From Planctomycetaceae bacterium (lineage in GTDB: Bacteria; Planctomycetota; UBA1135; GCA-002686595), in assembly GCA_011525785.1 (NCBI GenBank), contig WYBT01000012.1, forward strand, positions 1-64,000: a stretch of 64,000 nt of DNA, written 5' to 3'. The notes under the pieces are model-generated. The model saw only the letters and a program-made list of their open reading frames with translations. It was not told where the DNA came from and did no database searches. Of this stretch, positions 26,225 to 35,557 are shown piece by piece (the stretch's first letter is position 1; each line of letters opens with the position of its first letter). The translations under genes were made by a program, and so were the position numbers.

Positions 26225-27196
26225 TCAAGCCTGGGCCGCCGCGGGCGCATTGCGGTAGCGCTCGTGCAACCAGAAGTACTGCTGCGGAGCGGCGAGGATC
26301 ATACGTTCCATCTCGCGGTTGATCTCCCCCAGCAGGGCCTCGGGCGAGCAGCGCGCGAGCTCGTCGGGCCACATCACTCGCGAAGCCACCACGCGATAGT
26401 GGAATGGGCGCGCGGTGCGGTAGCAGGCCGCGAAGAACATCGGTCGGCGCAGGCGCCGCGCGATCAGCGGCACCGAGCGCTCGCAGTGCGCCGGACGGCC
26501 GAAGAAGGGCGCGAGCATGGTCTTGCCGCGCGCGCGCTGGTCCAGCAGCAACCCGACGACGCCGCCGCCCTGCACGACGCGCGTCAGGCTCTCCACGGCG
26601 CCGTGGCGGTGCAGCACGCGGAAGCCGCGCGCCTCGCGCGAAGCCTGGATGAAGCGCGAGAGCGGCCGATTGCGCGGCGGGCGCGCGACGACGTACACCG
26701 GACCGGAGTGCAGCCGCGCCCACAGCGCCGGCAGCGCCTCCCACACGCCCACGTGCGGCGTGATGGCCAGGGCGCCGCCGCCTTCGGCCAGCAGCCGCCG
26801 CACATCGTCGGAGAGCTCGACCTCGAAGTGCTCCATCAACTTCGGCCCCAGCACGCAGTCGTTGAAGCGCACGTCCTCGAGGCTGAACTCGATCAGGTGA
26901 CGCCACGCGGCGAGCACCAGCGCGTCGCGCTCGGCGCGCGAGCTGTGCGGCAGCGCCTGCGCGATGAACTCCGCGGCGTAGCGCGAGCGCTTGCGGTCCA
27001 GGCGCATCGCCAGTTCGCCGACGACTCGCGACAGCGCGCGCCGCCCCGCGGCCGGAAGCCGCGCGAACACGCCCACCGCCGCGCGGAACAGGCCGTACTG
27101 CAACCAGGCGCCGAGCCCGTTGCGATCGCCTTCGACGAGCTGGTGCTCGACCGGCCAATCCCAACCTGCGGCGCCGTGCTCGCGCTGCTCAGCCAT
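26225..27196 (-). CDS. Lipid A biosynthesis acyltransferase (LpxL/HtrB family)
   Basis: A 323-residue lysophospholipid acyltransferase-fold protein. The catalytic HX4E motif is ITPHVGVWE (H148, E153). VYVVARPPRNRPLSRFI and GGGVVGLLLDQRA follow, with QYFWLHERYRN near the C-terminus, all typical of LpxL/LpxM enzymes. It would add a secondary acyl chain to lipid A at the inner membrane. Its start overlaps the lpxK stop by 8 bases, so the two are translationally linked. Confidence 0.87.
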   Translation of the reverse strand: MAEQREHGAAGWDWPVEHQLVEGDRNGLGAWLQYGLFRAAVGVFARLPAAGRRALSRVVGELAMRLDRKRSRYAAEFIAQALPHSSRAERDALVLAAWRHLIEFSLEDVRFNDCVLGPKLMEHFEVELSDDVRRLLAEGGGALAITPHVGVWEALPALWARLHSGPVYVVARPPRNRPLSRFIQASREARGFRVLHRHGAVESLTRVVQGGGVVGLLLDQRARGKTMLAPFFGRPAHCERSVPLIARRLRRPMFFAACYRTARPFHYRVVASRVMWPDELARCSPEALLGEINREMERMILAAPQQYFWLHERYRNAPAAAQA

Positions 27197-28286
27197 GCAA
27201 GCCCTCGTGCAGAGCCGCTCGCTCGCGCTCCGCGCGCGAGGGCGCCAGCGACTCGAGCTGCGCGAGCAACGGAGCGAGCCCGGAGACGAACTCGAACTCG
27301 ACCTCGAGCACGCACACCTCGCGCTCCAACGCCAGTCGCTCGAGCTTCGCCGCGTCCTTGGCGCTGGTCACGACGCGCCGCCCGCCGCGGCCGAGTCCGT
27401 CGAGGTCGCTCGCGCGGTAGCGGTGATGGTCGGGCAGCCTGCGGCGCTCGCCCAGCGTCGCGCCGAGGTCCTCGAGCGTGCGTTCGAAGGCCTGCGGCGA
27501 GCCCAGTCCGCTGATGCAATCGATCTGGGCGCCGCGCAGCTCTTCGAGCGCCAGGCGCGCGCCGCTCAACGTTCTCAGACCCGCCGGCGCGTGTCGCGCG
27601 CAAGCGATCGGAACGCCGGGCGCGAGCGCGGCGAGTTCGCTGCGCAGTTCCACCAGCGCGCCCGCCCCGACTTGATCGGTGCGCGTCACGATCAGAGCGC
27701 TCGCCCGCTTCAACGCCTTCGGCCGCTCGCGCAGCAGTCCGCGCGGCAGGAGCGGCGCGTTGCGCGCCGTGCGACCGGCCAGCCCCCAGGGACGCGTGGC
27801 GTCCACGAGCACCCAGTCCAGATCGCGCGCCAGTCGGCGGTGCTGGAAGCCGTCGTCGAGCACGATCACGTCGGCGCCGCGAGCGATCAGCGCCAGCGCG
27901 CCGCGCACGCGGTCGCGGTCCTGCACCTGGAGCGCCTGCGGGGCGAGTTGCGCCAGCATGCGCCCCTCGTCGTTCCACACCTCTCCTGCTGCGGTCCCAA
28001 AGCCGCGCGAGAGCAGCCCCACGCGCCGACCGCCCTCTCCGAGCCGCCGCGCGAGCCAGGCGACGAGCGGCGTCTTGCCCGACCCTCCGGCGCTGAGGTT
28101 GCCGACCGAAAGCACCGGGGCGTCGACGCGCACGCTGGGCAGCACACCTCGCGTGTAGAGCGCGCCGCGCGCCGCAGCCCAGGCGCTCCACACGAACGCC
28201 GGGATGTGCAGCAGTTCGACCGCAGCGCCTCCGCGCTCGAGGCGCTCCTCGATGCGGACCGCATCCTGCGCACGCGGAGTCTGCAT
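27189..28286 (-). CDS. lpxK: Tetraacyldisaccharide 4'-kinase
   Basis: A 365-residue protein. The Walker A motif is LSVGNLSAGGSGKTPL (about residues 60-73), the LpxK signature. VLDDGFQHRRLARDLDWVLVDA provides the DDGFQH catalytic motif. It phosphorylates the 4' position of the lipid A precursor at the inner membrane. The ATG at 28286 is chosen because the longer frame upstream is antisense or out of frame with other genes. It overlaps the LpxL-like gene downstream by 8 bases. Confidence 0.92.
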   Translation of the reverse strand: MQTPRAQDAVRIEERLERGGAAVELLHIPAFVWSAWAAARGALYTRGVLPSVRVDAPVLSVGNLSAGGSGKTPLVAWLARRLGEGGRRVGLLSRGFGTAAGEVWNDEGRMLAQLAPQALQVQDRDRVRGALALIARGADVIVLDDGFQHRRLARDLDWVLVDATRPWGLAGRTARNAPLLPRGLLRERPKALKRASALIVTRTDQVGAGALVELRSELAALAPGVPIACARHAPAGLRTLSGARLALEELRGAQIDCISGLGSPQAFERTLEDLGATLGERRRLPDHHRYRASDLDGLGRGGRRVVTSAKDAAKLERLALEREVCVLEVEFEFVSGLAPLLAQLESLAPSRAERERAALHEGLHG

Positions 28287-28339
28287 GGCGCCGAGCCGGG
28301 GCGCGGGCTCGAACTGTCGCGCGCGCCGCGGGCGAACGC

Positions 28340-28564
28340 TCAGGCCTGCGGCGGCGGCGGCGCCTGCGGCTCTTCGTCGGGGATCAGCTCGATCAGGCCG
28401 CGTTCCATCTCGAGGAAGGCGATCTTGATCGGGTTGCGCTCGCGGGTCTCGATCAGCGGCGAAGCGCCGCGGATCAACTCGCGCACGCGCTTTTGCAGCA
28501 AGGCCGTCTTGTGGAAAGAGCCCGAAACGGACTTCTGCAAACGCTGCGGGAGGGTCAGTTCCAT
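28340..28564 (-). CDS. rpoZ: Probable RNA polymerase omega subunit
   Basis: A 74-residue protein. The segment RVRELIRGASPLIETRERNPIKIAFLEMERGLIELI matches the conserved helices of omega (RGA-PLV, N-P--IA--EI--G-I). It would assist beta-prime folding and RNA polymerase assembly. The ATG at 28564 gives the usual short N-terminus (ELTLPQRLQKSV); an upstream start would add 18 non-family residues. It lies 53 bases upstream of lpxK. Identification rests on a short motif, so it remains tentative. Confidence 0.6.
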   Translation of the reverse strand: MELTLPQRLQKSVSGSFHKTALLQKRVRELIRGASPLIETRERNPIKIAFLEMERGLIELIPDEEPQAPPPPQA

Positions 28565-28663
28565 CGTTCGGGGGGCTTGCCTGTTGGGCCACGGGCGATG
28601 CGCTTGGACAGCGCTCACGGGCAGTGGCGAGCCGCGGAGTGTAGGCGCTGGCGCCGCAGCGGG

Positions 28664-29923
28664 TCAAGGGAGGCGCGCCAGCGGAGCCCCCAGGGAGTTG
28701 CTGGCCTCGAGCACGAGTTGCGCTGCACGCGCGGGCGGAAAGCGCGCCTCGAAGGCGTCGTGGGCCGGCAGGAAGTCGCGGCGCATGCGCACCAGCTCGG
28801 CCCCGCTGGGGTCGCGCGCCAGGGCGCGACGCAGCAGCAGTTCGTCCGGCGCGGCGAGGTGGATCAGTCCGTCGAAGCCCGGCCGCAGGCGCGGATCGGC
28901 GAGGAACAGCCCCTCCACGATCAAGCGCTCGGCGGGCGCCACCGGAGCGCCCCACGGTCCGGCCAGGGTCGGCTCGCCGCGCGCTCGCGGCCCCAGCAAC
29001 GCGCGCTCGATCCACTCCAGGTCGAAGGCGCGCGCGAGGTGGTCCTCGGCGGCCGCGCGCTCGCTGGGCTGCTCGCGCAGGAACGCGTCGAGCGAGATCA
29101 CCCGCGCCGAGTCGCCTCGAGCGGCGAGCACGCGCGCCGCGTCCCGCGCGAACAGCGACTTGCCCGACGCCGGCCGGCCGGTCACGCCCAAGGTGTGCGC
29201 CGGTACGCGCTCCAGCGCGGCCCCGATCCAACGCGCGCGCCCGCCGAGCGCCGCCAGCAGTTGATCCAGCCCGCCAACCGTCGCCTCGCACTCCACGCGC
29301 TCGTCGGCGCTGGCGAAGCCGCTGGCGACGTGGATGTGCGCGAGCGCGTTGGCGTGCGCGGCCTCCGCGTCGCTGGCGCGGTCGCCCACCATCACCGCCG
29401 AGCGCGTTGCGAAGCTCTCGAGCAGGTCGCGGATCATGTCGGACTTGTCGTGCACGCGCGGCGACTGGAGGCAGCGCGCCTGGTCCACGAACGAGCGCAG
29501 CGTTTCCTCGCCGTCGCGCAGCCCGTCGAGCAGCGCCTCGAGGTACTGCGAGCTGCAGTTGCTGGCGATGGCGATCCGCACGCCGCGGGAACGCAGCTCG
29601 CGCAGCACTTCGAACGCGCCGGGCATCGGCGCCGCTCCGCCCGCTGCGAGCGCGCGGTGCTCCTCCTCGACGCACAGTGCGAGCACGCGAGCGCGCTGGG
29701 CCGGGCTCAAGTCCGCGAAGGTGCGCTCGAAGGCGCGTTCCAGCGGCGAGCCGACCATGGCCATCCACTCCGCGGCGCTGGGCGGCGTGCGCGCCAGTCC
29801 GAGCTCGTCGAAGGCGCGCTGGGCTCCGCGCGCCGCCGCCGCGACCCAGTAGCGCTCGGTCGCAGCGAGCGTGCCGTCGAGATCGAAGACGACGGCGTCG
29901 AACAGCACCTGCTCCAGCGTCAT
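28664..29923 (-). CDS. HAD-family phosphatase fused to a P-loop kinase domain
   Basis: A 419-residue two-domain protein. Residues 1-230 are a HAD hydrolase: FDLDGT (D14, D16) motif I, IAIASN motif II, and VGDRASDAEAA motif IV, with a helical cap like beta-phosphoglucomutase. Residues 240-419 form a P-loop kinase of the uridine kinase/phosphoribulokinase type: Walker A GVTGRPASGKSLFARD (248-255), VISLDAFL, then LIVEGLFL. A HAD phosphatase joined to a small-molecule kinase is uncommon; both domains may act on a sugar or nucleoside phosphate. It heads the rpoZ-lpxK-lpxL-hldD-hldE group, so a link to surface-sugar metabolism is possible. Confidence 0.75.
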   Translation of the reverse strand: MTLEQVLFDAVVFDLDGTLAATERYWVAAAARGAQRAFDELGLARTPPSAAEWMAMVGSPLERAFERTFADLSPAQRARVLALCVEEEHRALAAGGAAPMPGAFEVLRELRSRGVRIAIASNCSSQYLEALLDGLRDGEETLRSFVDQARCLQSPRVHDKSDMIRDLLESFATRSAVMVGDRASDAEAAHANALAHIHVASGFASADERVECEATVGGLDQLLAALGGRARWIGAALERVPAHTLGVTGRPASGKSLFARDAARVLAARGDSARVISLDAFLREQPSERAAAEDHLARAFDLEWIERALLGPRARGEPTLAGPWGAPVAPAERLIVEGLFLADPRLRPGFDGLIHLAAPDELLLRRALARDPSGAELVRMRRDFLPAHDAFEARFPPARAAQLVLEASNSLGAPLARLP

Positions 29924-30007
29924 GGCGTGGTGGAGAGCCTAGCCCGCAGCTCTCGACAGGATCTACAGCGAGTGCGCTCGAGCGCGCCGCGGCGCGCCGC
30001 GCGAGGC

Positions 30008-31696
30008 TCAGACGTACGGGCGGTACTCGGGCGTCCAGACCTGCTCGCGCACGCAGGCCTCGATGCTGGCGGGCCGCGGCCGCGCCGCCAGGCCGCGCTC
30101 CCAGGCCACGCGCGCCACGGCGATCGCGATCTCGACCGAGACGGCGCGCACATCCCGCAGCGGCGGGTACAGCGAGCCCGCGTCGAGCACCTCCTGCGGG
30201 ACGAGTTGCGCCAGGCGCTGCGCCGCGACGAGGAACATCTCGTCCACCACGCGCCGCGCTCCGCTCGCCACGACGCCCAGGCCGACGCCGGGGAAGATGT
30301 AGGCGTTGTTGCCTTGACCGGGCGTGTGACGGCGCCCCTCGAACTCCACCGGCTCGAAGGGACTTCCGCTGGCGAACACGGCGCGGCCCGAGCTCCAGCG
30401 GTAGGCCTGCTCCGCGGTGCATTCGGCCTTCGAGGTCGGATTGGAGAGCGCGAGGATCAGCGGACGCTCGTGGAACTCCGCCATGGCGCGCACGCAGCGT
30501 TCGTCGAAGGCGCCGGGCTGCGCCGAGAGGCCGAGCAGGGCCGTCGGCCGCAGGGCCTGCAGCGCGCTGAACAAGTCGGGCAACGGCGCGTGCTCGTGTG
30601 CGAAGGGGCGCTTGTGCGGCGCGAGGTCGGTGCGCGCGGAGCACACCAGGCCGTGCGAATCGACGAACCAGCAGGCCCGCCGCGCGCGCGCCTCGTCGAG
30701 GCCCGAGCGCACCATCGCGGAGACGATCAGGTTGGCGATCCCGACTCCCGCCGCACCGGCGCCGAGGAACAGCAGGCGCTGCTCGCTCAGCGGACGGGCG
30801 GTGATGCGGACCGACGCTTCGAGCCCGGCCAGCACGACCGCCGCCGTGCCCTGGATGTCGTCGTTGAACGAGCACACGCGCTCGCGGTAGCGCTCGAGCA
30901 GTCCGAAGGCGTTGTCGGTGGCGAAGTCCTCGAACTGGATCAACACCCCGGGGAACACCGCCTGGGCGGCGAGCACGAACTCCTCGACGAACTGCGCGTA
31001 CTCCTCCCCGCGCGCGCGCCGCCGCCGCAGCCCGATGTACAGCGGGTCTTCAAGCAATTCGGCGTTGCCGGTCCCCACGTCGAGCACGATCGGCAGGCAG
31101 TGCTGCGGCGCGACGCCGCCCAGCGCCGTGTAGAGCGCCAGCTTGCCGATCGGGATGCCGATCCCGTTCGCGCCCAGATCGCCCAGGCCCAGGATGCGCT
31201 CGCCGTCGGTGACGACGATCACGCGCACGTCGCGCTCGCCCCAGTCGCCCAGCACGGCCTGGAGCTGGCCGCGGTCCTCGAGCGAGAGGTACATGCCGCG
31301 CGGCCGCGTGTAGATGTGCGCGAAGCGCTTGCAGGCCTCGCCGACGGTGGGCGTGTACACCACCGGCAGCAGCTCGGCCACGTGCTCGACCAGCACGCGG
31401 TAGTACACCGTCTCGTTCCGATCGGCGAGCTCTGCCAGGTACAGGTAGCGCTCGAGCGCGTCGGACTTGGTCGCGAGGTTGCGCAGCACGCGCGCGCACT
31501 GTTCTTCGAGCGAGAACACGCGCTGCGGCAGCAGTCCGCGGAGGCCGAGCGCGCGGCGCTCCGCGGGCTCGAAGGCCGTGCCCTTGTTGAAGCGCGGGTC
31601 GCGCAGCAGTTCGGCGCCGCGCAGGCCGGGGGGGAGGGATCGCGAGGAGCTGGAGTTCACGACCACAGCGTCGACGCGCCGGCGCAGCGCGAACAT
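30008..31696 (-). CDS. NAD-dependent malic enzyme
   Basis: A 562-residue protein, close to the 565 residues of E. coli MaeA. It catalyses oxidative decarboxylation of malate to pyruvate. Seen are the N-terminal RDPRFNKGTAF, YTPTVGEACKRF, TDGERILGLGDLGANGIGIPIGK, the metal and catalytic segment IQFEDFATDNAFGLLERYRE and FNDDIQGTAAV, and the nucleotide-binding LFLGAGAAGVGIANLI. LALSNPTSKAECTAEQAY follows. The ATG at 31696 fixes the family-length N-terminus; the longer open frame is Arg-rich and unlikely. It is divergent from the secreted zincin-like gene. Confidence 0.92.
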   Translation of the reverse strand: MFALRRRVDAVVVNSSSSRSLPPGLRGAELLRDPRFNKGTAFEPAERRALGLRGLLPQRVFSLEEQCARVLRNLATKSDALERYLYLAELADRNETVYYRVLVEHVAELLPVVYTPTVGEACKRFAHIYTRPRGMYLSLEDRGQLQAVLGDWGERDVRVIVVTDGERILGLGDLGANGIGIPIGKLALYTALGGVAPQHCLPIVLDVGTGNAELLEDPLYIGLRRRRARGEEYAQFVEEFVLAAQAVFPGVLIQFEDFATDNAFGLLERYRERVCSFNDDIQGTAAVVLAGLEASVRITARPLSEQRLLFLGAGAAGVGIANLIVSAMVRSGLDEARARRACWFVDSHGLVCSARTDLAPHKRPFAHEHAPLPDLFSALQALRPTALLGLSAQPGAFDERCVRAMAEFHERPLILALSNPTSKAECTAEQAYRWSSGRAVFASGSPFEPVEFEGRRHTPGQGNNAYIFPGVGLGVVASGARRVVDEMFLVAAQRLAQLVPQEVLDAGSLYPPLRDVRAVSVEIAIAVARVAWERGLAARPRPASIEACVREQVWTPEYRPYV

Positions 31697-31845
31697 GGGG
31701 AAAACAGCCCATGGACGGCGCGCTCCGCAGGCCGCGCGCCCACCGGCGGGAAGAGCGGCGCGACGGGCCTGACGGACGTTGCGCTCGCGCCGCCGCAGCG
31801 GAGAATCCAAGTGCTGCTCGCCGCGTTTCTTCGAAGGACCTCGCC

Positions 31846-33306
31846 ATGCGCTTCCCGCACGCTTCCCACTCGTTCTCGCACTCGCCCCGCGCACGCCGCG
31901 GCGCAGACCTCTACGGCGCCATTGGATTCGCGCTGGCGCTGACTGCGCTCGCCGCGCTCTGCGCACCGGCCACCGCGCAGAAGAAGACCGCGCCGGCGGC
32001 CCCGCCCCCGGCCCTGGTCGAGACGATCGGCAAGGTCGGCTTGAACTTGAGCTTTCCGGCCAGCTTCGAAGGCGTGGCGCGGCGCAGCTCCGAGCCGCTC
32101 GAGGACGACGAGTTGGGTCAGTGGAACGCCCGCTTCGGCGAAAAGCGCGTGTTCATCGACCTCGAAGCCTGGGACAACTTCGCGCGCGCCGAGCCGTCGC
32201 GCATCACCGCGCGCGTGCACGACTACGTGCGCTCGGAGGAGTACGACGGGCCGAACTTCCAGTTCGTCGAGCACAGGCTCGTGCCCGGCCGCTTCGGCTA
32301 TGCGCCCTACGGCTCGCTCCTGTGGGGCTCGATGGTCGAGCGCGGCACGACCATGGACATCGCCAGCGTCTGGTACTTCGCCGGCGTGACCGACAAGTCC
32401 GCCTACCTGCTCATGGTGCAGGTCGAGCCCGTCGTAAGCGCGGCCGAGCAAGCGCAGGTGCTCGAGTTCCTCACCAAGGGCGTGTCCTACTCCGGCTCAG
32501 AACGCGACGCCAAGTGGACCCGCGAAGAGACGCAGCAGCGCTGGGACGAGGATTCGGCGCTGAGCGACAAGGCGCGCAAGGACTTCAAGCTCATCCGCAC
32601 CGCGCACTACCTGGTGATGACCAACTCCTCGGGCGGCGACAAGTTCGCCAAGCAAATGGAGCTGAACTACGCCCAGATCCAGAAGACCTACCCGTTCCCC
32701 GAAGTTCCCGGACGGCGCCTGATGCCGGTGTTCCTCTTTCAGGATCCGGGCGAGTACCACGCGTTCTGCGTGAAGCAGTTCAACTGGTCACTCGAAGAGG
32801 CGCGCAAGTCCAAGGGCGTGGCCTCGGGCGACTTCTACGCGACGTGGTACGAGGCGCCGCAGGACCCCGTGCACATCCACGAGGCCACGCACCAGATCTT
32901 CCGCAACCGCCTCGAGCTGCGCGGCGCGGGCTCCTGGTACCAGGAGGGCGTGGCCGAGTACATCGAGACCAAGCCCAACGAACGCGGCGAGATCGCGCGC
33001 CGCGTCAAGAACGGCGAGCACACGCCGTTGCGCGAGTTCATGCGCCTGGAGAGCCTGCTCATGTCGAGCGAGGACGACAAGTCAGGCGACAGCGCGGCCG
33101 GGCTGCACTACAAGCAGGCCGCGCTCTTGATCGAGCTCCTGCGCGAGTCCAAGCCGTACAAGGACAAGTTCCTCGACTGGCTGCACGCCATGGGCCACAC
33201 GCCCGACAACGATCTGGAGGCGATCGAACGCGTGTTCCAGCGCGTGTACGGCCTGTCGATCGAGCAGCTCGACCAGGAGCTGGTGAAGTACTGCCAGAAG
33301 CGTTGA
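31846..33306 (+). CDS. Secreted zincin-like protein (DUF1570-type, HExxH)
   Basis: A 486-residue protein. The N-terminus has a long signal peptide (GFALALTALAALCAPATAQ). Residues ~50-210 are a beta-rich domain of unknown function. The C-terminal part has HIHEATHQIF, a full HExxH (H345, E346, H349), with a glutamate in GSWYQEGVAEYIE (E367) as third zinc ligand, as in gluzincin-like DUF1570 proteins. LHYKQAALLIELL follows. It is probably an exported metallopeptidase or a structural relative; peptidase activity is not proven. The ATG at 31846 is preferred. Confidence 0.72.
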   Translation: MRFPHASHSFSHSPRARRGADLYGAIGFALALTALAALCAPATAQKKTAPAAPPPALVETIGKVGLNLSFPASFEGVARRSSEPLEDDELGQWNARFGEKRVFIDLEAWDNFARAEPSRITARVHDYVRSEEYDGPNFQFVEHRLVPGRFGYAPYGSLLWGSMVERGTTMDIASVWYFAGVTDKSAYLLMVQVEPVVSAAEQAQVLEFLTKGVSYSGSERDAKWTREETQQRWDEDSALSDKARKDFKLIRTAHYLVMTNSSGGDKFAKQMELNYAQIQKTYPFPEVPGRRLMPVFLFQDPGEYHAFCVKQFNWSLEEARKSKGVASGDFYATWYEAPQDPVHIHEATHQIFRNRLELRGAGSWYQEGVAEYIETKPNERGEIARRVKNGEHTPLREFMRLESLLMSSEDDKSGDSAAGLHYKQAALLIELLRESKPYKDKFLDWLHAMGHTPDNDLEAIERVFQRVYGLSIEQLDQELVKYCQKR

Positions 33307-33347
33307 GCGCGTCGCGAAGGCGCGCATCGCGTGCGCCTGGCGCGGCT

Positions 33348-34592
33348 TCAGTGCGGCGCGCGCGTCCCGTCGCGGCCCACGGTCTGTGCGCGCCCGACCA
33401 AGCTGCCGGGCGTGACCGTCCCCGCACCGTACTTGGCGCGCAAGCGATCGAGGCCGGCAGCGATGCGCTCTAGGCGATCGCGCCGCGCGCCGTCGTCTTC
33501 GGGCTCGCGCGGCGCCTCGTTGGTCTCGCCGAACAGCGCGCCCTGCCGCGGCGTGCGAACGTCCTCGAGGCCCGACACGCCGACGCCCAAGAGGCGCAAG
33601 GGCTGCGAGGGCACGCGCTCGAGCAGCTCGCGCGCCACGCCGTACAGGCGCACGCCGACGTTGGTCGACAGCGGCATCGACTTGGTGCGCGTGACGGTCT
33701 TGAAGTCGCCGAAGCGCGCCTTGAGCGTCACGGTCCGCGCGCGCAGGCCGCGCTCGCGCAGCCGCCAGCCCAGCTCCTCGCAGAACTCGAACAGCCGCAG
33801 ACGCAGCTCGTCGCGCTGGGCGAGGTCCTTGGGGAAGGTGCGCTCGAGGCTGTAGCTCTTCTCCTCGCGGCGCGGCGTCACGCGGCGCGCGTCGATGCCG
33901 TGCGCGAGGTCGTGGATCCACGCCCCCGTGGCGCCGAAGCGCGACATCACTGCGTCGCGCGGCTGCGCCGCCAACTCGCCGATCGTGCGCACGCCCAGCG
34001 CTTCCAGGCGCTTGGCCGTGCGCTCGCCCACGCCGAAGATCTTCGACACCGGCAGCGGGCGCAGCACGTCGAGCGCCTCTTCGGGGCGAATCACGCGGAA
34101 GCCGTCGGGCTTGTCCATGTCGCTGGCGAGCTTGGCCAGGAACTTGGAGCTGGCGACCCCCACCGACGCGACCAGCCCGGTGCGGCGCAGGATCTCACGC
34201 TTGATCGCGCGCCCGATCTCGACCGCGTCGCCGAACAAGAGCTCGCAGCCGGCGACGTCGAGAAACGCCTCGTCGAGCGAGAGCGGCTCCACCAACGGCG
34301 TGAACGAGCGGAAGATCTCCATGATCTCGCGCGAAACCGCGGTGTACTTCTCGAGGTTGGCCGGCACCACGATCAGCGCCGGGCACAGCGCGCGGGCCTG
34401 GGCCGTGGGCATCGCCGAGCGCACCCCGAACGCGCGCGCCGGATAGCTGGCCGCGCTGATCACGCCTCGTCCGTCAGCGGGCCCGCCAACCGCCACTGGC
34501 TTGCCGACCAGCGAGGGGTCGTCGCGCACCTCGATCGACGCGTAGAACGCGTCCATGTCGACGTGCAGGATCGAGAGGCGCGGGACGCTCAT
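33348..34592 (-). CDS. dinB: DNA polymerase IV (Y-family, translesion)
   Basis: A 414-residue Y-family polymerase. The metal-binding motifs are ILHVDMDAFYASIE and LSLDEAFLDVAG, and the steric gate and palm segments ISAASYPARAFGVRSAMP and GVASSKFLAKLASDMDKPDG are intact. The thumb HhH (IFGVGERTAKRLEALGVRTIGEL) and little-finger domain follow. It extends primers past damaged bases with low fidelity. The C-terminus has an ~80-residue extension without a recognisable clamp-binding motif. It lies just downstream (21 bases) of the TPR lipoprotein on the same strand. Confidence 0.93.
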   Translation of the reverse strand: MSVPRLSILHVDMDAFYASIEVRDDPSLVGKPVAVGGPADGRGVISAASYPARAFGVRSAMPTAQARALCPALIVVPANLEKYTAVSREIMEIFRSFTPLVEPLSLDEAFLDVAGCELLFGDAVEIGRAIKREILRRTGLVASVGVASSKFLAKLASDMDKPDGFRVIRPEEALDVLRPLPVSKIFGVGERTAKRLEALGVRTIGELAAQPRDAVMSRFGATGAWIHDLAHGIDARRVTPRREEKSYSLERTFPKDLAQRDELRLRLFEFCEELGWRLRERGLRARTVTLKARFGDFKTVTRTKSMPLSTNVGVRLYGVARELLERVPSQPLRLLGVGVSGLEDVRTPRQGALFGETNEAPREPEDDGARRDRLERIAAGLDRLRAKYGAGTVTPGSLVGRAQTVGRDGTRAPH

Positions 34593-34613
34593 GGCCGAGA
34601 TCGCGGAGCGCGC

Positions 34614-35315
34614 TCAGGAACGCCCGCGCTCGCGCATCAGCTTCTCGAAGAAGGGCTGCGACTGGAATTCGTTGCGCAGTCGCTCGAGCACTCCCGCGCC
34701 GTCGGCGGCGCGTCCCAGGGCCTCGAGCGCCTCGACGCGGAACAGCAGCGCCTGGGCCGCCAGTCGCGTGCGGCGCGCGGCCTCGGGCGCCGCCGCGAAC
34801 TGTTGGTCGGCGCGGTCGAGCTCGGCCAGCGCCTCCTGCGCCCGGCCGAGCTTGGTCAGGATGTCGGCGCGCAGCACGCGCAGCGTCGGCGCGTCAGCGG
34901 CGCCCTGCATGGCGCGGTCGAGCTCGATCAGCGCCTCCTCGGCGCGCCCCAGGTCGAGCAGCACGCTGGCGCGGTTCTGGAACAGCTGCGGATCGTTCGG
35001 AGTCTGCTTGAGCAGCTCGTCGAAGATCGCCATGGCCTCGGCCGAGCGCCCCAGCTCGGCCAGCACCGTGGCGCGGTTGAAGCGCAGCGGCAGGTCGTTC
35101 GGCTCGAGCTGGATCAGTTGATCGAGGATCACCAGCGCGGCGGCGTAGTCCTCGCGCGCGCGCAGCGCGAGCGCCTGCTCGTGCAGGCCGACCAGGCGCG
35201 CGTCCGCGGACTCGATGCGCGCCGCACCGGGCGAGTTGCTCGACGCGGGCTGGGGGTCGTCGCTACAGGCGCTGGCGAGCACGGCCGCGCTCAGCAGGGG
35301 GAAGAGGATGCGCAT
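34614..35315 (-). CDS. TPR-repeat lipoprotein
   Basis: A 233-residue protein. MRILFPLLSAAVLASACSDD is a signal with lipobox ASAC, so the product is probably lipidated. From about residue 45 there are at least four tetratricopeptide repeats, with spacing like ALVILDQLIQLEPNDLPLRFN and AEALI-ELDRAM. Such lipoproteins scaffold outer-membrane or periplasmic complexes; no partner is evident. The start is ATG at 35315; a GTG one codon earlier is equally in frame. Confidence 0.75.
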   Translation of the reverse strand: MRILFPLLSAAVLASACSDDPQPASSNSPGAARIESADARLVGLHEQALALRAREDYAAALVILDQLIQLEPNDLPLRFNRATVLAELGRSAEAMAIFDELLKQTPNDPQLFQNRASVLLDLGRAEEALIELDRAMQGAADAPTLRVLRADILTKLGRAQEALAELDRADQQFAAAPEAARRTRLAAQALLFRVEALEALGRAADGAGVLERLRNEFQSQPFFEKLMRERGRS

Positions 35316-35557
35316 CACGGGGGGTGCTGAAGGAGGATCTGGAGCGCGCGTCGAGCCCTGGAGCCGGCGCTGCGCGGAGCCTGGGGTCGTCGAGGGTCCG
35401 CGCCGAGCCGTCCGCGAAGGTGAAGGCCTGCCGCGGCGATGCCCGCGCCGCGCGGTCCGAGCGGGTCCCGGGCGAAGCGCTGCGCTCCCGGCGCTTCCGT
35501 GAGCATAGCGCTCCGCTGCTTGCGCCGCCTGGGCCGCGGACTACCCTCCTGCGCCCC

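Noticed and set aside
28493..31942. Very long plus-strand open frame (1149 codons)
   Set aside because: Antisense to the HAD-kinase and malic enzyme genes; composition is Arg/Gly/His-rich with no domain, typical of shadow frames in GC-rich DNA.
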